A DNA stretch of 64,000 nt from Pedobacter sp. Leaf250 (GCF_920984735.1 NZ_CAKLBU010000005.1:62001-126000); one strand, 5' to 3'; counted from the first letter of the stretch, positions 17,447 through 27,409 are shown. The notes: generated by a model not told the origin, from the letters alone. A program made the numbers and translations.

Positions 17447-20410
17447 TTATTTGATACTGACCAATACTTTGATTTTACCAATCATATTCTGATCATAATC
17501 CTGAAGGGCCTTGCCTAAAACCTGACCAACTTTTACTTTGTTCAAATCGGCTTTCATGGCGACGCCATTTTTCGATGATGTAACCAACATATCGCCTCGT
17601 TTAATGGATCCGCCTTCTAAACAAACTTTGGTTGGAATAACGCCAATTACTCCCATTGGAACCTTATCCAAAAGCTCTGAATCGATATGTTCTTCAGTTA
17701 ATAAAACCCCTGGTTTGGTTGCATAAACACCTGCTACCAAACTCGAATAAGCAGCATTTGATTTTTCTACAGCCCTATCCCTATCAACTGATATAATTAG
17801 AATATCGCCGGGTTCGAAATCTTTAACATCTCCAGATACATCAAAAGCTTCGGCCACATCGGCACCGCTGGCTTGAGTTCCTCCGTTAAAAAATCCTCTG
17901 CCTGTAACATCTATACGGGCAACATTTCCGCCTTTTATAAATACTGCAAGGTTTCCATTGCCATTAGTGGATACTTCTAATGTATTCGAATTATTTGCTG
18001 AGTTTACATTTTCGAAACGGGCAGCACGACCTGTACCTCCCGAAATACCTGCTTGACCTAATACACCAATACCGGCCTGGGTATTAAAGCCACGAACACC
18101 ATAGCCAGCATTATCATTGCGGCCTACTACCGCACCAATACCTGATCCGCCCTGGCTTCTACCCACTATTGCTTCACCCGATGCATTATCGCCAATAACA
18201 CCTGCAGCACTAATTGATGAGGTAATACCCCACACCGCATTGCCACCAGTTGATGTAGAAAATACCCCCGGGCCAACGCCGGCTTGAGATACACTTATTC
18301 CACGGGAAGAATTAGATGAATTGCTGAGATTAATATTAATGCCATTGCCAACACCATTTGTATTTACTTCTAAAGTATTTGAATTATTTGCTGCACTTAC
18401 GTTTTCAAATCGTCCGGCTATACCTGTACCTCCCGAAATACCTGCCTGACCCAATACACCAATACCAGCTTTAGTGTTGAAGCCCCGAACGCCATAACCA
18501 GTTCCATCATTTCTACCAACAACGGCACCAACACCCGATGCACCGGAAGAAATTCCGACAACGGCTTCGCCAGTAGCATTTCTGCCAATAACGCCAGCAC
18601 CTGATATGGTTTGTGTAATTCCTTCTAAAGCAGTTCCGCCTGCGGATGTAGCAAATACACCACGTCCAGTGCCTGTAATGTCTACATTAACACCATCAGA
18701 TCCACTGCTTGAATTGGGTAAAGAAACTTCTATTCCGCGTCCGGTGCCTAATGTGCTAGTGGTGAGTGCAGCATTTGAATTTGCATTGTTGTTAATTATA
18801 ATGTTTGCAGCAATTCCTGTATTGCTTGTGGCATATAGTCCAGTTCCTGAACTACTATTGGCAAAAACTCCTGTTCCTGCCCCTGAAGAATTTCCGTACA
18901 CACCTAATCCTGTTGGAGTTACGCCATAAACGCCCCATCCACTTCCAGCTTGAGATCCCCAAACTCCAATGCCAAGACCGCCCGTTCCGTTGTTGATTCC
19001 CCTTACAGCAGAAGAAAATCCACCAGGTGTAGTTGAAGATATTGTACCTTTTACAGCCGCAATACTAGAGGTAGTTGATGATGTTGTCCCTTCAACAGCA
19101 GCTCCATCACCATTTGTAGAAGCACTAAGCACTGAATTTGCATTGGCACTATTCGTGATCAAAAATTCAGCAGGCGTACCTGTATTACTCGTACTGTATA
19201 TTCCAGTTCCAGAAGAACTATTGCCGAATACACCATAACCAGCTCCTGTTGAATTTCCATATACGCCAATACCTGTTGGAGTTACGCCATATACGCCCCA
19301 TCCACTTCCTGCCTGACTTCCCCATACGCCAATGCCCAATCCGCCCGTTCCATTATTGATGCCTCGAACCCCAGCCGAAAAACCACCTGGAGATGTGGAA
19401 TTTATAATGCCTCGAAGTGGTGTTACGCTTGAAGTTGTGGTATTATTTACTGCTTCAATCGAGGTGCCATCGCCATTGTTAGCGATAGATAATAATGTAC
19501 TTGGAGAATTCTCTACAGTTAGATAAGGTAATGTAAAACCGCCTGCCGCATCAGCAGCTGGTGCCCATCTGGTGCCATTAAATTTTAGCACTTGTCCGTT
19601 TAATGGTACGATAGCATCAACAGCAACATTTTGAATTCCTTTAACATTTGGATTAGGATAGTTGCCTCCTAAATCTCCGCCAGCAGCTCCAGTTAATGTT
19701 CCAGCTGGGCCTGCCAGACCTATTGGACCAGCGGGACCTGTTGCACCTACAGGTCCTTGAGATCCAGAAGCACCTGCTGGACCAACAGGCCCAATAGGCC
19801 CTTGCGTTCCGGTTGCTCCAATAGGACCAGCTGGACCTACGGCACCTGATACACCTGTTGCTCCTTGTGGACCTGTAGCACCAACCGGGCCAGCTGGACC
19901 AGTTAGACCTATGGGGCCTGAAGCACCTGTTAGTCCTTGTGGACCCATTGGACCTTGAGCACCAGTAGGTCCAATGGGTCCGGTAAGGCCTATTGGACCC
20001 GGATTACCACTTGCTGCATATAAAGCAAATGGAACGCTCATTAATTGTGTAGCGCCAAGATCTGTAAAACTTCCGCCACCAATGGCTAATTCAACTTTTA
20101 AGTATTGGTTTGCATTTTGCCAAGGTACACCAGCCAGTGTTCCTGTTGAAAGTGTACCACGTCCGATTTGCAAGGTGAAAAGACCTAAATTATTTGTAGT
20201 TAGATCGTGGTTTTCTAAATATTGTACATTTCCGGTTGCACTACCTCCTAATATTGAAATTCTTACCTTAACATTTTGTCTGGCAAGAACAGTTCCATCA
20301 TTATTTCGAGCAACAGCCTGATAATTTATTCCGGTTAGGCCACTTTGTGCCCATACATTTCCAATAAATAGGGTTAGTGTTATGGCTAATAGATAAGTAA
20401 AATTTTTCAT
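17447..20410 (-). CDS. Collagen-like surface fibre protein, paralogue with duplicated glycine-rich repeats
   Basis: From the ATG at 20410 the protein has 987 residues; an ATG three codons earlier (20419) is possible. The signal peptide ends NVWAQS. The next ~115 residues nearly match the neighbour at 15113-17320, followed by a Gly-X-Y collagen-like run of about 100 residues. The central part consists of repeats: [19 protein letters not shown] occurs twice, and a longer unit containing [22 protein letters not shown] and SNTLEV also occurs twice. The C-terminal ~150 residues ([44 protein letters not shown]) form a conserved domain known from the ends of fibre-like proteins, unlike the S74 end of its neighbour. 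There is no T9SS sorting domain. Role as a trimeric adhesive fibre is inference. Confidence 0.7.
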   Translation of the reverse strand: MKNFTYLLAITLTLFIGNVWAQSGLTGINYQAVARNNDGTVLARQNVKVRISILGGSATGNVQYLENHDLTTNNLGLFTLQIGRGTLSTGTLAGVPWQNANQYLKVELAIGGGSFTDLGATQLMSVPFALYAASGNPGPIGLTGPIGPTGAQGPMGPQGLTGASGPIGLTGPAGPVGATGPQGATGVSGAVGPAGPIGATGTQGPIGPVGPAGASGSQGPVGATGPAGPIGLAGPAGTLTGAAGGDLGGNYPNPNVKGIQNVAVDAIVPLNGQVLKFNGTRWAPAADAAGGFTLPYLTVENSPSTLLSIANNGDGTSIEAVNNTTTSSVTPLRGIINSTSPGGFSAGVRGINNGTGGLGIGVWGSQAGSGWGVYGVTPTGIGVYGNSTGAGYGVFGNSSSGTGIYSTSNTGTPAEFLITNSANANSVLSASTNGDGAAVEGTTSSTTSSIAAVKGTISSTTPGGFSSAVRGINNGTGGLGIGVWGSQAGSGWGVYGVTPTGLGVYGNSSGAGTGVFANSSSGTGLYATSNTGIAANIIINNNANSNAALTTSTLGTGRGIEVSLPNSSSGSDGVNVDITGTGRGVFATSAGGTALEGITQTISGAGVIGRNATGEAVVGISSGASGVGAVVGRNDGTGYGVRGFNTKAGIGVLGQAGISGGTGIAGRFENVSAANNSNTLEVNTNGVGNGININLSNSSNSSRGISVSQAGVGPGVFSTSTGGNAVWGITSSISAAGVIGDNASGEAIVGRSQGGSGIGAVVGRNDNAGYGVRGFNTQAGIGVLGQAGISGGTGRAARFENVNSANNSNTLEVSTNGNGNLAVFIKGGNVARIDVTGRGFFNGGTQASGADVAEAFDVSGDVKDFEPGDILIISVDRDRAVEKSNAAYSSLVAGVYATKPGVLLTEEHIDSELLDKVPMGVIGVIPTKVCLEGGSIKRGDMLVTSSKNGVAMKADLNKVKVGQVLGKALQDYDQNMIGKIKVLVSIK

Positions 20411-20443
20411 ACTGATCATTATTAAAGAGTGATAATTAAATGC

Positions 20444-20788
20444 TTACTGTTTACCAGAGTCTAAATTTTGCATCGGTGGCATTTTAGTCTTTACCTCTTT
20501 TTTCTTTTCATTTATCAAAGTTGGCGATGCATTAAGTGATTGCTCCTTACTAATTGCTGGCATTTTGGTAGCTGAAATATCCTTTTTTCCCGCTTTTTGA
20601 ATAATAGCAGGGTTTGACTGATCGGACGTTAAATTATTGCCAACTGTTGTTGCTGTAGGCTGAACCAATGCCTTTGCAAGTTTTACTTCCGTATTTTTTT
20701 GAACAGGCGTGCTGCTAGGTATTGATTGAGCGTTTGCATTTGCTACACTGAAAACAATCAGTAAAAGCAAGAATGATAATTCTTTCAT
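20444..20788 (-). CDS. Small secreted protein of unknown function
   Basis: A 114-residue product with a clear signal peptide (1-20, ending ANAQS). The mature part is polar, rich in Lys, Ser, Thr, Pro and Gln, with no predicted domain and no cysteine. It lies between the collagen-like fibre gene (24 nt) and the PorV-like gene (33 nt) on the same strand, so it probably belongs to that transcript. I do not recognise it; an accessory to fibre display or export is only a guess from position. Confidence 0.55.
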   Translation of the reverse strand: MKELSFLLLLIVFSVANANAQSIPSSTPVQKNTEVKLAKALVQPTATTVGNNLTSDQSNPAIIQKAGKKDISATKMPAISKEQSLNASPTLINEKKKEVKTKMPPMQNLDSGKQ

Positions 20789-20820
20789 TTCTTTGAATTT
20801 TTATGGTGGAGTGTTATAGA

Positions 20821-21963
20821 TTAATCAATGGCGTAACTTAAAGTGAATTTTATTCCGTTTCTAAGTACATATCTTTTAGCTGTGGGCGCTATATAACTCA
20901 TGTCGAATTGCACGGGTTTTAATTTTAGGCCTAAACCAAGTGCAAAGTGTTGCCTGTTGCCTTTTTCAGGATCTTCATAAAAATATCCAGTACGTACGAA
21001 AAATTGATTTTGATAAGAAAACTCTATACCTCCAGCAATGGTAAATTCTGATATTTCTTCTCGAAATCCTCCTGGAGCATCGAACAATGAGGTGAATAAA
21101 GCGCTTGGTACACTTCTGTTTGGATCTTTGCCTTTTTCTATTTCTGCTGTTGCCATTCCATTTGCATCCAATTTGTATCGGGGTGCTGTAGGTACCATCA
21201 ATTTATTTATGTCTACTAAAAATGTAATGCTGTTTGATTGATTCTTAAGTATGGTATAGCCACCTCCAATGCGTAAGTTCATTGGTAAAAATGATTCTCC
21301 GGCAGATACCGATGAATATTTTAGTTTAGTTCCAATGTTGGTTAAACTAACACCCCAGGCATATCTTGAATTAGTTAAAGTTTTCTCAGAATAAATACTG
21401 ATATCAGCCGAATATCCATTTACAGCATTTACCTCCATGCCATTAAACATTCCATTACCTAAGTCACTTCTAATGTATCGTGCTGCCAGCGCAATGGCTA
21501 AATCGTTCCCGAATTTTCTGGAATAGGTTCCATCAATAGCAAATTCGCTCGCTTGGTACTGTTGCAGCAATCCTCCAATATCATTTCTAAAATTGATGGT
21601 TCCCAAGTCAAAATATTTTAGCGAAAGTCCAATTACATCTTTATCGCTGAATTTATGATAAGCACTTAAGTTACCAAGATGCAGGTTTTTATCCACCTCA
21701 CGCATCCACGGAACATAAGACACGCTTATACCGGTTTTATCAGCGAAAGAAAGCTTGGCGCCATTAACATAGTTTGAGTTTGCATCACTAATTAGTCCTG
21801 TACCAGCTTCTGCTACACCAGTATTTCGGGCATCCGGACTAATCAAAAGAAATGATGCTGCGGTAGTAACTGTGCGATATTGGTTTTGAACCTGAGCATT
21901 ACCGTAAATTGCCGAACAAAGCAAGAGCAGCAAAACAGATGAGTTTTTGATAAGCGTTTTCAT
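20821..21963 (-). CDS. porV: PorV-like outer-membrane protein (type IX secretion)
   Basis: A 380-residue protein with a signal peptide ending YGNAQV and a beta-barrel pattern typical of the FadL-like PorV family. Family motifs are TTAASFLLISPDARNTGVAE near the mature N-terminus, VSYVPWMRE, LSLKYFDLGTINF, AARYIRSDLGNG and the end FTLSYAID. PorV is the shuttle that carries T9SS substrates from the secretion pore to the attachment complex. The usual neighbour porU (sortase) is not here; instead the gene sits among surface proteins and immediately after a CTD-carrying T9SS cargo gene. It may therefore be the housekeeping porV or a dedicated paralogue. Confidence 0.8.
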   Translation of the reverse strand: MKTLIKNSSVLLLLLCSAIYGNAQVQNQYRTVTTAASFLLISPDARNTGVAEAGTGLISDANSNYVNGAKLSFADKTGISVSYVPWMREVDKNLHLGNLSAYHKFSDKDVIGLSLKYFDLGTINFRNDIGGLLQQYQASEFAIDGTYSRKFGNDLAIALAARYIRSDLGNGMFNGMEVNAVNGYSADISIYSEKTLTNSRYAWGVSLTNIGTKLKYSSVSAGESFLPMNLRIGGGYTILKNQSNSITFLVDINKLMVPTAPRYKLDANGMATAEIEKGKDPNRSVPSALFTSLFDAPGGFREEISEFTIAGGIEFSYQNQFFVRTGYFYEDPEKGNRQHFALGLGLKLKPVQFDMSYIAPTAKRYVLRNGIKFTLSYAID

Positions 21964-21993
21964 GGAAAGTATTTAAGAAGGTTGATTAGAATC

Positions 21994-22485
21994 TTATTGG
22001 ATCACAAGCTTTTCAGAATAAGTTCTGAAATTGGCATAAAGTACTACGTGGTACATCCCCGAGGCCAGTCCATTCAGCGGAATAATGTATTCTACTTTGC
22101 CGGCTAAACTTGATACCGTACTGGAATGAACAATTTGTCCGGCGTTATTTACCAGATTGATCAGAACTTTGGTATCGCTAAATAAATCAAAATCTACTTT
22201 TGTTCTGCCAACAGCTGGGTTAGGATACACCCTCATATTGCCTACAGCAGGAACGATAATATTAGAAATGGTAAATTCAGGTTGTTGAAAACCTTGCGTT
22301 AATAAAATACCTGCAGTTTGTTGTGTGAGTATGGCTACTTCGCCTACCGTATACTGAACAAGCACATTGCCTACTTGTGCACTGCCGCCAGTGCTGGCTA
22401 TTACATTACGGGTGAGTGTAGTTTGTGCCTTCGTTGTAAAAATAAAAATAGATAGAAATAGCAAAAGTAAAATTACCTTTTTCAT
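21994..22485 (-). CDS. Small T9SS type A sorting-domain protein
   Basis: 163 residues. The signal peptide ends TKAQT. A short N-terminal module (LTRNVIASTGGSAQVGN, VQYTVGEVAI, LTQGFQQPEF) of a kind common in secreted Bacteroidota proteins is followed by a C-terminal sorting domain (about 86-163). The sorting domain shows MRVYPNPAVGRTKVDFDL, INLVNNAGQIV, LASGMYHVVL and SEKLVIQ. It is therefore predicted to be exported by the type IX system and probably anchored. There is no room for a catalytic domain. It lies 30 nt upstream of the PorV-like gene and leads the surface block. Confidence 0.82.
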   Translation of the reverse strand: MKKVILLLLFLSIFIFTTKAQTTLTRNVIASTGGSAQVGNVLVQYTVGEVAILTQQTAGILLTQGFQQPEFTISNIIVPAVGNMRVYPNPAVGRTKVDFDLFSDTKVLINLVNNAGQIVHSSTVSSLAGKVEYIIPLNGLASGMYHVVLYANFRTYSEKLVIQ

Positions 22486-22669
22486 AGAGCGTAAGAGTTT
22501 GATTAGTTAATTTGTATAAAATCAATTGCTGATCTTATTTTTTCCAATCACTATTTTCTCTATCTATTTTAAGAACTTTAAGAGGAGCGTTAATGATGGA
22601 ACTATACAAATTGACATAAATCAATTTGTTAATTCAATACGCTTTTTACGGTATTTTTTGGGCTACAAA

Positions 22670-23320
22670 TCACTCATAACCCAAAAACATTTTATTTTCA
22701 ATGGCATATTTAACTAGTGATGCGGTATTATTTAAATCAAGCTTGTGGAATATGTTTTTTCTATGCGTATCCACGGTTCTCGTACTCAAAAAAAGAATAT
22801 CGGCTATTTGTACATTTGTATTTCCCTCAACGATTAAATTTACAATTTCCATTTCCCTTGCCGATAGGGTATGCTTTGTTTTGGTTTTTTTATGTCGAAG
22901 GTTATTTAAAAACTCTTCTAAAATATCATTTAAGCTTTCTGAAACATAATATTTTCCATCCATTACGCAATCAATTGCCTTAAAAAGATGTTTATCATCA
23001 GTATCTTTGAAAAGAAATCCATTTGCACCAGCTTCTAACATATTGAGTACGCTACGTTTATCATTTAGCATGGATAAAACAATAACTTTTATTGTGGGGT
23101 AATCTGTTTTAATTATCTTGATGGTTTGATAACCATTTAACATTGGCATATTAATATCCAACAGAATGAGGTCTGGATTTTCATTGTGTAATAAATCAAT
23201 CACCTCTATTCCATTGTTGGCAATCGCGATTACGCTAAAGTCTTTCCTCACTGCCAAAATGAGCTTTAGCCCATTAATCAATACTTTATGATCATCTGCT
23301 ATTAAAATTTTAACTGCCAT
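22670..23320 (-). CDS. NarL/FixJ-type response regulator
   Basis: 216 residues: a receiver domain (1 to about 120) and a LuxR-type helix-turn-helix (about 148-212). Acidic pocket residues DD (9-10), phospho-acceptor D55 in LILLDINMP and the conserved K105 in LFKD are present. The output domain shows LSAREMEIVNLI and TNVQIADILFLSTRTVDTHR, the DNA-recognition helix region. It overlaps the sensor kinase gene by 11 nt, which makes it the partner regulator. The surface-protein block starts only 184 nt downstream on the same strand, so control of those genes is a natural guess, not shown. Confidence 0.9.
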   Translation of the reverse strand: MAVKILIADDHKVLINGLKLILAVRKDFSVIAIANNGIEVIDLLHNENPDLILLDINMPMLNGYQTIKIIKTDYPTIKVIVLSMLNDKRSVLNMLEAGANGFLFKDTDDKHLFKAIDCVMDGKYYVSESLNDILEEFLNNLRHKKTKTKHTLSAREMEIVNLIVEGNTNVQIADILFLSTRTVDTHRKNIFHKLDLNNTASLVKYAIENKMFLGYE

Positions 23321-26300
23321 TTTTATATTTTAAAACTTGTTTCAAATTAATGGTAATGGTTACGGCAACCCCTTTTCCTGTTTGCGTATCAATAGCGAGA
23401 TCAGCCTTTATTGCTTTAATATGTGCTTCGATATTATATAAGCCATAACCTCTCTTTACTAGCATAGAATCATAACCAATTCCGTCATCCTCATACAAAA
23501 TAATTAATTTTTCATCTCTGTTGATAATGGCGATATAAATGTTTTTGGCTTCAGCATGTTTAATTGTATTGTTAATTAACTCCTGGCAAATGCGATAGAG
23601 CGAATATTGTTGTGTGCTTTTAAGTGCGATATTAAATCCTGCATGATCAAAATGGATGTTTATGATTTTCAGTTTGTTAATGTTTGCAATTAAATCTTCG
23701 AGCGCAGTTATTAATCCATGCTCATCAATTGTTTTAGGACTTAAATTTATCAGTGTAGATCGCAATACACTTACCGCTTGATCAATATATTCTGATGAAA
23801 GTTGGCGAAGTGCTCCGCTATCAATCATTTTATTAATATCGCCTGCCAATAGGTAGTGTTTTAGGGAAGATAAGCGAAGGCCAACATCATCATGAAGATC
23901 ATCTGCAATTCGTTTCCTATCAGCTTTTTGAAAATTAATCATTTGGCGCAATTGTAGCACTTGCAGGTGTTTTATCCACCTTAAATAAATGATAAAGCCT
24001 ATAATCGAAAAAATTACTAAGCTAAAAAAGCAAAGCGCCCAAAACCACCATTTTTGCCAGAACGGAGCATTAATAAAGATGGTTAGCTCGGTTTTTTTAT
24101 TGCTAAAAACATCAGTTAAAACGAGTTTAAATTTTCCTGATGGCATGTTTGGGAAACGAATGCTGTTACTACCCAAAACACTAATCTTTTTGTCATCATA
24201 ACCTATCATTTGATAAACAATTTTCCTTTGTTTTGGATTAATAAAATCCATCGGACTAAAAGCAATTGTAATGGTATTTTCGTTATGCCTGAGGTTTAGT
24301 TTTGATGTGGTTACAGGATTGCCGATAGAAGCATACATTTTATCGTTTATTAATATCGACGTAACTTGTGGTTTTGCAGAACTGGTATAAATATTGGCTT
24401 TTGAAGGATTGACGATGTTTATCCCGTTAATTCCTCCAAAATATAATAAGCCGCTGTTGCATGGTGATGCCGCATTTGGATTAAAAACCATGCTTTGCAA
24501 ACCATCGGCAGTAACATAACGTATTTGATTTCGTTTTTTGGGCTCATAAAAATATAGGCCATGATTGGTGCCAAGCCATAAATTTTGGTTCTGATCGGCA
24601 AGTATTGAAGTGCAATTGGCATCCAGTAAAGCAGTTCGATCTAACGTTTTATTTACCACATTAAATTTAATTAGTCCAGAAGTGGTTCCAAGGTAAATGT
24701 TTTGATCAATAGTGATGTTTCCATTAATACCAAAAGGGCTTGGAGCCAGTTTCTTTTCTAAAATGAATCGATTGTTTTTTAATTTAGCCAGATAAATTGA
24801 AGTGTAATAAGTTTGAATTAATGCCTCATCGTTGTTAAAAGCAATAATTCTTTGAATATTGGGCCATGTAATCGAGTTGTTAAAACCCTTGTCCATTACG
24901 AATGAAAGTTCATTTTTATTAATGAAAAGCTTTGCAACACCATATTCAGTAGCGGCAAATAGATCGTTGTTGATTTTTAAAATTTGGTTGATTTGGACCT
25001 TACCATTTTGCTTTTCTGAAAACTTTAAGCTAAGCGGAAAAAATGCATCGATTTTATTGTCGTAAAGAAAAAAATGTCCGTCGGCAAGTTCTACCAATAC
25101 ATTTCCTTCATTTATTTCAACGAGTTTCGAAATGCCCATTTTTGCAAATTCATGCTTAATTGGTTTCCTTAAATCTGATTGATAAATTAACAAACCTCCA
25201 TTTTTTGTGCCACACCAAAGCTGATTATTTTTAAGCTTTAACATGGCAACTACGTCATTATCAAATCCTATATAAGCATTATTCGATTTCTCTAAAAAAC
25301 GTGTAAATATTACTTTATTTAAATTGGTATAGTCTAAGCCATGACCATCTATTCCAATAAATAGGTTTTGTTTTTGATCGATATAAATTCTTCTAATATA
25401 ATTGCCCGAAAGACTCAATGAATTATCAGATTCATGGCTATACTCGGCGAAAAATTTTTTGGATATTAGATTAAATAAAAGCAAACCGTTGTTTCGAGTA
25501 CCAATGAGTAACCAAGGTTGCTTAGGATATTTAGCAACCGCAGTTACTGAAATATTTTTGCTGGTTTTGCAATCGCTAAATACTTGATGGTTTTTCGTTT
25601 TTGGATTGAGGTGAACCAAGCCATTATCAGTTCCAAGCCACAGTGATGAATCAGACTCAATATGTACCGCTTCTACGTGGCTGTTTAATGCTTTGGAGCT
25701 ACTGTTCATAAAGAATTCCTGAACATTTTTTTCTTTAATATCATCAGCTTTGTTGATATAAATTCCCTTCACCCCACGGCTTATAAACCAATTTAACTTC
25801 TGGTAAAATGGAATTGGAACAAATTGATAACCGTTAGAGTAAGTGGTAACATATTGGGTGGTTTTATCTTTATTGCGGTACTTGTAAATGTTTCCGGCGA
25901 GATAAACCCACAAATCCTTTTGCTGATCGATGTAAAATGGGAAGGAATAATAGTTATCGCTAAGGTTGGGGTTTTTAGTAAAACTATAACTGCTAAAACT
26001 ATCCAACTGCCTGTTGTATTTAACCAGATTACTTTGTGAACCTATAATTAAATCACCGGCACTGTCTTCAATAATATTGGTAATGTAATTGCCAGGAAAG
26101 TTTTTAGTATTGTTTTTATTCTTGTAAGTATAGCAATTTGTACCATCAAAGCGGTTTAAGCCATTCTCAGTCCCAATCCACAAAAAGCCATTTTTATCAA
26201 TATGTAAAGCTCTAATGGCGGGGTCGCTTAGTCCGTCTTCAAGCGTTATGTGTTTAAATAAGAGCGTAGGTTTTGTTTGTGAATAGCAGTTTAAGTCCCA

Positions 26301-26369
26301 AATAACAAGGGAAAAGATGCTGACATATATCATCAAATTTAATTTGGATAGAGCGTTTTTAAATCGCAT
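23310..26369 (-). CDS. Propeller-type sensor histidine kinase (HisKA_3 class)
   Basis: 1019 residues. A signal/anchor segment is followed by a long periplasmic sensor made of regulator-propeller repeats (about 30-650; for example GLSDPAIRALHIDKNGFLW, FLWIGTENGLNRFDG, NLWLGTNHGLYFYEP). Then come a Y_Y_Y-type beta-sandwich (about 690-765), one membrane span (about 775-797), a dimerisation/phosphoacceptor helix with H826 in IADDLHDDVG, and an ATPase domain with N-box LINNTIKHAE (N933/N934) and DDGIGYD. It is a NarX/DesK-like kinase, not a hybrid: receiver and HTH are in the overlapping downstream gene. Such propeller sensors usually read extracellular saccharides or envelope signals in this phylum. 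Confidence 0.9.
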   Translation of the reverse strand: MRFKNALSKLNLMIYVSIFSLVIWDLNCYSQTKPTLLFKHITLEDGLSDPAIRALHIDKNGFLWIGTENGLNRFDGTNCYTYKNKNNTKNFPGNYITNIIEDSAGDLIIGSQSNLVKYNRQLDSFSSYSFTKNPNLSDNYYSFPFYIDQQKDLWVYLAGNIYKYRNKDKTTQYVTTYSNGYQFVPIPFYQKLNWFISRGVKGIYINKADDIKEKNVQEFFMNSSSKALNSHVEAVHIESDSSLWLGTDNGLVHLNPKTKNHQVFSDCKTSKNISVTAVAKYPKQPWLLIGTRNNGLLLFNLISKKFFAEYSHESDNSLSLSGNYIRRIYIDQKQNLFIGIDGHGLDYTNLNKVIFTRFLEKSNNAYIGFDNDVVAMLKLKNNQLWCGTKNGGLLIYQSDLRKPIKHEFAKMGISKLVEINEGNVLVELADGHFFLYDNKIDAFFPLSLKFSEKQNGKVQINQILKINNDLFAATEYGVAKLFINKNELSFVMDKGFNNSITWPNIQRIIAFNNDEALIQTYYTSIYLAKLKNNRFILEKKLAPSPFGINGNITIDQNIYLGTTSGLIKFNVVNKTLDRTALLDANCTSILADQNQNLWLGTNHGLYFYEPKKRNQIRYVTADGLQSMVFNPNAASPCNSGLLYFGGINGINIVNPSKANIYTSSAKPQVTSILINDKMYASIGNPVTTSKLNLRHNENTITIAFSPMDFINPKQRKIVYQMIGYDDKKISVLGSNSIRFPNMPSGKFKLVLTDVFSNKKTELTIFINAPFWQKWWFWALCFFSLVIFSIIGFIIYLRWIKHLQVLQLRQMINFQKADRKRIADDLHDDVGLRLSSLKHYLLAGDINKMIDSGALRQLSSEYIDQAVSVLRSTLINLSPKTIDEHGLITALEDLIANINKLKIINIHFDHAGFNIALKSTQQYSLYRICQELINNTIKHAEAKNIYIAIINRDEKLIILYEDDGIGYDSMLVKRGYGLYNIEAHIKAIKADLAIDTQTGKGVAVTITINLKQVLKYKNGS

Positions 26370-26489
26370 ATTAAATTATTTGATCGGTTTCTATTCTAAA
26401 TATATAAAATAAAATACTATTTATGGATTAATAATCAGCTACTTGCCCTGAATTGGAATTTTATTATCAAACATGGAAAAAAATAAAAC

Positions 26490-26497
26490 TATATTTG
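26490..26497 (+). promoter_or_regulatory. -7 box of the riboswitch-controlled pnuT transcript
   Basis: TATATTTG is a perfect match to the Bacteroidota -7 consensus TAnnTTTG. It predicts a start near 26504, where the TPP aptamer begins, so promoter and riboswitch support each other. I see no clear -33 TTG at the expected distance. Confidence 0.55.
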
Positions 26498-26499
26498 CC

Positions 26500-26677
26500 T
26501 TACTCAAAGGGGTGCTTTTTGATTTTGCAATTTCTTTTGCATTTAAAAGGCTGAGATTACACCCATTTTAAGTGGAAAGTAAAAAGTCCAAAGTCGAAAG
26601 TTCTAGCTTTCAACTTTAACACTAAACATTCAACTTAAATGCACCTGATTCGGATAATGCCGACGTAGGGAAGAGGT
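26500..26677 (+). promoter_or_regulatory. TPP (thiamine pyrophosphate) riboswitch aptamer
   Basis: The conserved THI-box parts appear in order: AAGGGGTGC (P2 5' strand, 26507-26515), a P3 hairpin, GGCTGAGATTACACCC (pyrimidine-sensing loop and P2 3' strand, 26549-26564), CACCTGATTCGG, ATAATGCCGACG and TAGGGAA (P4/P5, pyrophosphate-sensing part, 26642-26672). TPP binding normally turns the downstream gene off. Between P2 and P4, where most aptamers have a few nucleotides, there is a 77-nt palindromic insert (26565-26641). The downstream gene is a PnuC-family transporter, a known partner of this riboswitch in Bacteroidota. Confidence 0.92.
26565..26641. repeat. Palindromic insert in the J2/4 junction of the TPP riboswitch
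   Basis: The insert begins ATTTTAAGT and ends ACTTAAAT, inverted. It contains gtcgaaagttctagctttca, itself a hairpin, and repeated words of the aaagt(c/t)gaaagt type. The same word family occurs in ispG (37761-37790) and, as actttaaactttccactttc, at about 44890-44930. Confidence 0.7.
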
Positions 26678-26687
26678 TAACCATCAT

Positions 26688-26725
26688 GCTGTTTCGCCCT
26701 GAAAGCAGTTTTCAATTATTTTTTA
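26688..26725 (+). terminator. Possible riboswitch expression platform (terminator)
   Basis: GCTGTTTC and GAAAGCAG can pair with one bulge around a gccct loop, followed by TTTTCAATTATTTTTTATTT. This would act as an intrinsic terminator between aptamer and pnuT. Ribosome-site masking is the alternative, as the ATG is only 45 nt on. Confidence 0.4.
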
Positions 26726-26753
26726 TTTGTCGGAAGACACAAAATTATTGTTA

Positions 26754-27374
26754 ATGAATTTTCAAGAGTGGATTAGGCTTTTTCAAGAGCAAATTTTACA
26801 CACCTCCTTAATTGAATGGATTGCTGTAGGTTTTGGTGTATCGGAGGTATTGCTGGCAAAGAGAAACAACATTTGGCTTTATCCAACAGGGATCATCTCT
26901 ATTTTGCTTTCCATGTATTTGTTGTTAAATGTTAAACTTTATGCCGAAATGCTACTGAGTATTTACTATTTAATAATGAGTATTTATGGTTGGATCATTT
27001 GGAAAAAACGAAAAGTTGATGGTGAAAATCAAGTAGCATGGAGTACCAATAATCAATTACTTATAGCGGTTCTCATTTCAGTAATTGGCTTTTTTGTGTT
27101 TTATTTTGTTTTGAGAAATCATACTGATTCTGATGTTCCATTGCTCGATGCTTTTGTATCTTCTACAGCTTGGGCTGGAATGTGGCTTTTGGCAAAGCGT
27201 AAAATCGAAAATTGGATTTTCCTTAATATCTCAAATATTGTGGCCATTCCGCTACTGTTCCATAAAAAGCTGCCTTTAATGGCTTGCTTAACTATTTTCT
27301 TGTTCGTAGTTGCCATTTTTGGTTTTATCGATTGGAAGAAAATTATCGGTAAAAGGAGTTTGAGAACAACCTAA
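26754..27374 (+). CDS. pnuT: PnuC/PnuT-family transporter, probably for thiamine
   Basis: From the ATG at 26754 the product has 206 residues; a TTG nine codons earlier is open but less convincing. It is an integral membrane protein with about seven spans. PnuC-family features include NNIWLYPTGIISILLSMYL, YYLIMSIYGWIIWKK and KIENWIFLNISNIVAIPLLF. PnuC members move unphosphorylated vitamins (nicotinamide riboside, riboflavin, thiamine) by facilitated diffusion with metabolic trapping. The TPP riboswitch directly upstream points to thiamine, hence PnuT. The thiamine pyrophosphokinase gene often found with it is not in this window. Confidence 0.82.
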   Translation: MNFQEWIRLFQEQILHTSLIEWIAVGFGVSEVLLAKRNNIWLYPTGIISILLSMYLLLNVKLYAEMLLSIYYLIMSIYGWIIWKKRKVDGENQVAWSTNNQLLIAVLISVIGFFVFYFVLRNHTDSDVPLLDAFVSSTAWAGMWLLAKRKIENWIFLNISNIVAIPLLFHKKLPLMACLTIFLFVVAIFGFIDWKKIIGKRSLRTT

Positions 27375-27409
27375 TCCATTTGTTTAATTATTAAAAGTAG
27401 ACCATCCTT

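Noticed and set aside
18000..19500. CRISPR-like array, suggested by repeated units
   Set aside because: The repeats are long, in-frame, protein-coding duplications without spacers of constant length.
15113..20410. Prophage remnant, suggested by S74 and fibre-like domains
   Set aside because: No capsid, terminase, integrase or lysis genes are near; signal peptides and the T9SS neighbours fit surface proteins.
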